The notes below the pieces were generated by a model. The model had not been told where the DNA came from. It saw only the letters and a list, made by a program, of their open reading frames with translations, and ran no database searches. Made by a program: the position numbers and the translations under genes. A stretch of 9,753 nucleotides of DNA, taken from positions 659 through 10,411 of the forward strand of contig DCIL01000063.1 in assembly GCA_002315875.1 (NCBI GenBank). Reading direction: 5' to 3'. Positions 6,874 to 9,753 of the stretch are shown here, one piece after another; position 1 is the stretch's first letter; every line of letters starts with the position of its first letter. Source of the DNA: Verrucomicrobia bacterium UBA1727 (GTDB taxonomy: Bacteria > Verrucomicrobiota > Kiritimatiellia > RFP12 > UBA1067).

Positions 6874-8243
6874 TATTGCAGATTCCAAAGAGTCAGTTTT
6901 CTTAAAATGGTTCGACGCGAGATGCCGAGCATCTCCGCGGCCTTTGATTTATTGCCGCCGCATTTCTCGAGCGCCTCGAGAATCTGGCGCTTTTCGGCTT
7001 CGGCAAGCGAATCGCCGGTTGTGGGAAGGGCAGTGGCCGCAGGCGACGGCTGAATGGCCGCTGCGGGATGGGGATTGGTTATTTCTTCCGGCAGGTCGGC
7101 AATCGTCAGCGTGCTGGATCCGGCGAGAACGACCATCCGCTCGATGACGTTCCTCAATTCGCGCACGTTCCCCGGCCAGCTGTAGTTCTCGAGCGCCTTC
7201 ATGGCCTCGGGAGCAATGGCGGTTACGGTGTTGCCGTTGGCTTTCGAGTATTCCTTGAGGAAGTGATTGGCCAGAAGTTTAATGTCGCCTACGCGTTCGT
7301 CGAGAGGCGGCATCTTCATCGAAATCACATTGAGCCGATAGTAAAGGTCTTCGCGGAAATCTCCTCTGGCCGTCATCAGCCGAAGATCCTTGTTGGTCGC
7401 GGCAACGAGGCGGAAATCGACGGGAATCGTCTTGGTGCCGCCGACACGCTGAATCGAACGCGACTCGAGGGCTCTGAGCAGCTTCACCTGCATCACCTCG
7501 CTGATCTCGCCGATCTCGTCCAGGAAAAGCGTACCGCCGTTGGCGCTCTCGAACTTTCCCTTCTTGCCCTGTGCGAGCTGATTGGTGAAGGTTCCGGGTT
7601 CGTATCCGAAAAGTTCACTTTCCAGAAGGTCTGAAGAGAGCGCGGCACATTCGACCGCGATGAACGGACCCTTTGCGCGCGGCGAAAGGTCGTGAAGGGC
7701 GCGGGCGACGAGTTCCTTGCCGGTTCCGCTCGGACCTTCCACGAGCACGGTTGCGGACGAAGGCGCGGCTTTTCTGACGAGCGCGTAGATCTTCTCCATC
7801 GCCGGTGACTTGCCGGTGAAGCCGGAAGGGGGTTTAACGGACGCGGGAGCGTCGGGTGACTTCGCGAACGCACGTTTCTCAAGCATGGCGGCGACTGCGT
7901 TGTCGAAGGCCTTCAAGTCGGTGATCGGCTTCTGACGGAAGTCGTCCGCCCCGCCGTTGCGCATCGCACTGACGGCGAGCTCGACGCTGCCGTAGGCGGT
8001 GAGCATGATGATCGGCAGATCCGGACGCAGCTTCTTCGCTTCGCGCAGGAATTCGGAGCCAGTCATGCGCGGCATTTTCTCGTCGGTGATCGCGAGCGCG
8101 ATTTCGGGATTGGACTCTACGAGTTTGAGCGCTTCTTCTCCGTCTGCCGCAGTGAGGCAATCGTATTTCGGCGCGAACCAACGAGCGAGCGTATCTCTGA
8201 GCGCCTTCTCGTCATCTACAATCAGTATCTTCGGTTTTGCCAT
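6873..8243 (-). CDS. NtrC-family response regulator (receiver, AAA+, Fis-type HTH)
   Basis: This 456-aa transcription regulator has the classic NtrC layout. The receiver (1-~120) shows Asp10-Asp11, phosphoacceptor Asp54 in ITDEKMP, Thr82 and Lys105. The AAA+ domain (~141-375) shows Walker A GPSGTGK (170-176), Walker B LFLDE (239-243), arginine-finger region FREDLYYR (296-303) and WPGNVREL (356-363). A Pro/Ala-rich linker (~391-409) leads to a Fis-type helix-turn-helix, NKSKAAEMLGISRRTILRKL (431-450). The family normally uses ATP hydrolysis to open sigma54-RNA polymerase. Here the sigma54-contact loop reads GTFTNQ (217-222) instead of GAFTGA; Phe and Thr are kept but the last two residues are changed. 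It sits 6 bp after the histidine kinase gene, its presumed partner, and has no clear Shine-Dalgarno of its own. Target promoters are unknown. Confidence 0.94.
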   Translation of the reverse strand: MAKPKILIVDDEKALRDTLARWFAPKYDCLTAADGEEALKLVESNPEIALAITDEKMPRMTGSEFLREAKKLRPDLPIIMLTAYGSVELAVSAMRNGGADDFRQKPITDLKAFDNAVAAMLEKRAFAKSPDAPASVKPPSGFTGKSPAMEKIYALVRKAAPSSATVLVEGPSGTGKELVARALHDLSPRAKGPFIAVECAALSSDLLESELFGYEPGTFTNQLAQGKKGKFESANGGTLFLDEIGEISEVMQVKLLRALESRSIQRVGGTKTIPVDFRLVAATNKDLRLMTARGDFREDLYYRLNVISMKMPPLDERVGDIKLLANHFLKEYSKANGNTVTAIAPEAMKALENYSWPGNVRELRNVIERMVVLAGSSTLTIADLPEEITNPHPAAAIQPSPAATALPTTGDSLAEAEKRQILEALEKCGGNKSKAAEMLGISRRTILRKLTLWNLQ

Positions 8244-8249
8244 TGGAAA

Positions 8250-9305
8250 TCAGTTCAGTTCGCGTACGCGTTTTTCAAGGCGCGGCAGACGGATGGTGAA
8301 AGTGGTGCCGCGCCCGACTTCGGACTCGGCGGTGATCGTTCCGGAATGTGCCTCGATGATACGCTTGGTCACCATAAGGCCGAGGCCGGTGCCGTTCTCC
8401 TTCGAGGTGCGGTAGGGTTCGAAGAGGTGCGAGAGGTGTTCGGCATCCATCCCCACTCCGCTGTCGGCAAAGGCAATCGTGACGTCGCGATCATCATACC
8501 CGAGCGCTACCGAAAGCGTCGAACCATCGCCCATCGCCTCCAGCGCGTTCTTGATCAGATTGAAGAACACCTGCTCCATCTGTTCCTTGTCGATCGCTAC
8601 CGACGGAAGCGCGGCAGGTATGTCGAGATTGACCTGGATGCGCCGCTCCTCGAACTGCCGCTGCATGGTGGAAAGGCAGTTCCTGAGCGGATCTGCGGGC
8701 GAGCCGGGGGCGAGCTTGGGCGCAGGCGAACGGAGCGCGTTGAGAAAGCCGCGGATTATGCCGTCGAGGCGCTTGACCTGATTCATGCAGATCGTGATGG
8801 ACTCGTTCTCGCCGACATCGCGTTCCAGCAGTTGGAGATTGAGCGAAATCGCGTTGAGCGGATTGCCGATTTCATGCGCCACACCTGCCGCGAGGTCACG
8901 CACCGCGCGATTCGCGCCGGCTCGCAGCTCCTCTTCGGTGCGCAGGTGTTCGGCCGTCGTGTCACGGACGATTACCAGCGTTTCGGCTCCGAGCGGCAGC
9001 GTCTGCACATCAACGGTGCGCTTTTCGGGATAGTCAAGTTCGAAGATAGATTTCGAGGCGCGGCCGAGCGGCAGGTGCATGCTCTTCAGTGCGGCGTCGG
9101 TGTCGTCCCCGAGGATCTTGCGCGCGGCGGGATTCGCCTGGAGGACATTGCCTTTCGCGTCCAGGCGCACGATGCCCTCGTTCAGGGCGTGAAGGAGCAT
9201 TTCGGTCTGGGCGAACTCGTCGGAGACAAGTTCGTACTGCTCGCGCAGCTGTTCCGCGTCGAGCTTGCCGATGTGCTTCCTTACGCCTTTGAAGAACGCC
9301 TTCAC
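8250..9305 (-). CDS. Soluble PAS-domain sensor histidine kinase, NtrB-like
   Basis: This 351-aa kinase starts at GTG 9305 and overlaps the ligase stop by four bases (GTGA). An in-frame opening reaches upstream to 9674, but its translation there is Arg/Pro/His-rich, a shadow of the ligase gene. Landmarks: a probable N-terminal coiled helix (~12-40), a PAS-like segment from ALNEGIVRLDAKGNV (40-54), H-box GVAHEIGNPLNAISLN with His144, N-box FFNLIKNALEAM (Asn253), G1 DSGVGM (281-286), F-box LFEPYRT (294-300) and G2 GTGLGL (305-310). No transmembrane segment is seen, so it senses a cytoplasmic signal or a protein partner. Autophosphorylation on His144 and transfer to Asp54 of the adjacent regulator is the expected scheme, inferred from adjacency and family. 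The ligand of the PAS region is unknown. Confidence 0.93.
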   Translation of the reverse strand: MKAFFKGVRKHIGKLDAEQLREQYELVSDEFAQTEMLLHALNEGIVRLDAKGNVLQANPAARKILGDDTDAALKSMHLPLGRASKSIFELDYPEKRTVDVQTLPLGAETLVIVRDTTAEHLRTEEELRAGANRAVRDLAAGVAHEIGNPLNAISLNLQLLERDVGENESITICMNQVKRLDGIIRGFLNALRSPAPKLAPGSPADPLRNCLSTMQRQFEERRIQVNLDIPAALPSVAIDKEQMEQVFFNLIKNALEAMGDGSTLSVALGYDDRDVTIAFADSGVGMDAEHLSHLFEPYRTSKENGTGLGLMVTKRIIEAHSGTITAESEVGRGTTFTIRLPRLEKRVRELN

Positions 9306-9753
9306 TGCTTGCGATTGTCGATTACGCGTTTGATCTTGCCTTCGGACCGCGGCAGCGAGCCGGGTTCGACAAGGGTGATCTTCGGGGAAAGCCCGATGAT
9401 CTGCTTGACCGCCGCGAGGACGCGCTTGCGGAGCGCTTCGAGCTCGCGGATGTTGTCCGAAAAATACTCGGGACGCATCTCGACCTTGATTTCCAGAAGG
9501 TCGAGCGTTTCCGTCGGCGTGATGATGATCTGGTAGTGGGGCGCAACGCCTTCGACGCCGAGCAGGGCGGTCTCGACCTGTCCGGGAAAGAGATTGACGC
9601 CGTGTACGATCAGCATGTCGTCCGACCGGGCGTGGATGCGGTCCATCACCCGGATCGTGCGCCCGCACGGACACTGCTCGGTGTGCAGCCGCGTCAGGTC
9701 GCGGGTGCGATAACGGATCATCGGCGTGCCGAAGCGGTCGAGCGTGGTGAAGA
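9302..9753 (-). CDS. paaK: Phenylacetate-CoA ligase-like enzyme, C-terminal part (5' truncated)
   Basis: The frame is open from the window edge to TGA at 9302-9304, about 150 codons, i.e. roughly the last third of a usual ~430-aa ligase. It begins FTTLDRFGTPMIRYRTRDL, a core motif of the PaaK branch of adenylate-forming enzymes. A Cys pair follows in CPCGRT, then the hinge-type segment RSDDMLIVHGVNLFPGQVE and a C-terminal lid ending PRSEGKIKRVID, whose Lys in GKIKR fits the family's catalytic lysine. Such enzymes activate phenylacetate or other aryl acids to CoA thioesters with ATP. In anaerobes, paralogues often act on aromatic-amino-acid breakdown products, so the substrate is uncertain. 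The 4-bp overlap with the histidine kinase gene suggests one operon. The ATG at 9721 is internal, not the start. Confidence 0.9.
   Translation of the reverse strand, partial: FTTLDRFGTPMIRYRTRDLTRLHTEQCPCGRTIRVMDRIHARSDDMLIVHGVNLFPGQVETALLGVEGVAPHYQIIITPTETLDLLEIKVEMRPEYFSDNIRELEALRKRVLAAVKQIIGLSPKITLVEPGSLPRSEGKIKRVIDNRKQ

Noticed and set aside
6874..6888. TTG start adding five residues to the Ser/Thr kinase
   Set aside because: It is a rarer start codon inside the regulator gene without a clear ribosome site; the ATG in TAATG is the better choice.
6151..7053. 300-codon plus-strand open frame opposite the Ser/Thr kinase
   Set aside because: Val/Asp/Gly-rich shadow of the kinase; the kinase motifs lie on the other strand.
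8346..9536. 396-codon plus-strand open frame opposite the histidine kinase and ligase
   Set aside because: It spans two clear minus-strand genes and shows no recognisable motif.
9306..9674. N-terminal extension of the histidine kinase up to 9674
   Set aside because: The extra ~123 residues are Arg/Pro-rich out-of-frame reading of the ligase gene. The GTG at 9305, overlapping the ligase stop, is the natural start.
1..9753. Defence system, prophage, insertion sequence, tRNA or rRNA
   Set aside because: No transposase, integrase, nuclease/effector pair, RNA gene or attachment site was recognised; all longer frames are accounted for by metabolic, secreted or signalling genes.

Overview
The window is a GC-rich, densely coded bacterial segment with two converging gene blocks that meet in a 115-bp repeat-rich gap (5820-5934). 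No promoter for either block is evident; both probably start outside the window. The organism is not named by any marker gene. A passenger-like secreted repeat protein beside a GH127-type hydrolase, an NtrB/NtrC-type pair and a Hanks-type kinase fit an anaerobic, carbohydrate-using member of the PVC group (Kiritimatiellota/Verrucomicrobiota type). That placement is inference at low to moderate confidence.

Plus-strand block (1-5819). It opens with the 3' part of argC (N-acetyl-gamma-glutamyl-phosphate reductase, arginine synthesis). ArgC overlaps by one base a PHP-family histidinol-phosphatase (histidine synthesis). After 29 bp comes a large exported beta-rich protein of about 755 aa. It has two copies of a ~120-residue module, followed by an autotransporter-passenger-like region without a recognisable barrel. 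After another 34 bp comes a 632-aa protein of the GH127/DUF1680 beta-L-arabinofuranosidase type that keeps the Glu/Cys3 metal and nucleophile residues. The last two look like a surface or secreted carbohydrate module; the first two are housekeeping genes.

Minus-strand block (9753-5935, read right to left). Four genes are packed head to tail: the 3' part of a phenylacetate-CoA ligase-like gene (paaK); a soluble PAS histidine kinase (4-bp GTGA overlap); an NtrC-family response regulator (6-bp gap); and a soluble Hanks-type Ser/Thr kinase (1-bp TAATG overlap). The packing implies co-transcription and probably translational coupling, so two-component and Ser/Thr phospho-signalling are made together.

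Most notable observations: (1) a 76-bp imperfect palindrome inside argC that coincides with an apparent extra peptide segment, resembling an ORF-inserted palindromic element; (2) heptamer (TAGAGGR) and decamer (CCTCTCATCA) arrays of opposite purine/pyrimidine polarity between the convergent genes, able to fold on each other; (3) a degenerate sigma54-contact loop (GTFTNQ for GAFTGA) in the response regulator; (4) the fused signalling operon itself.
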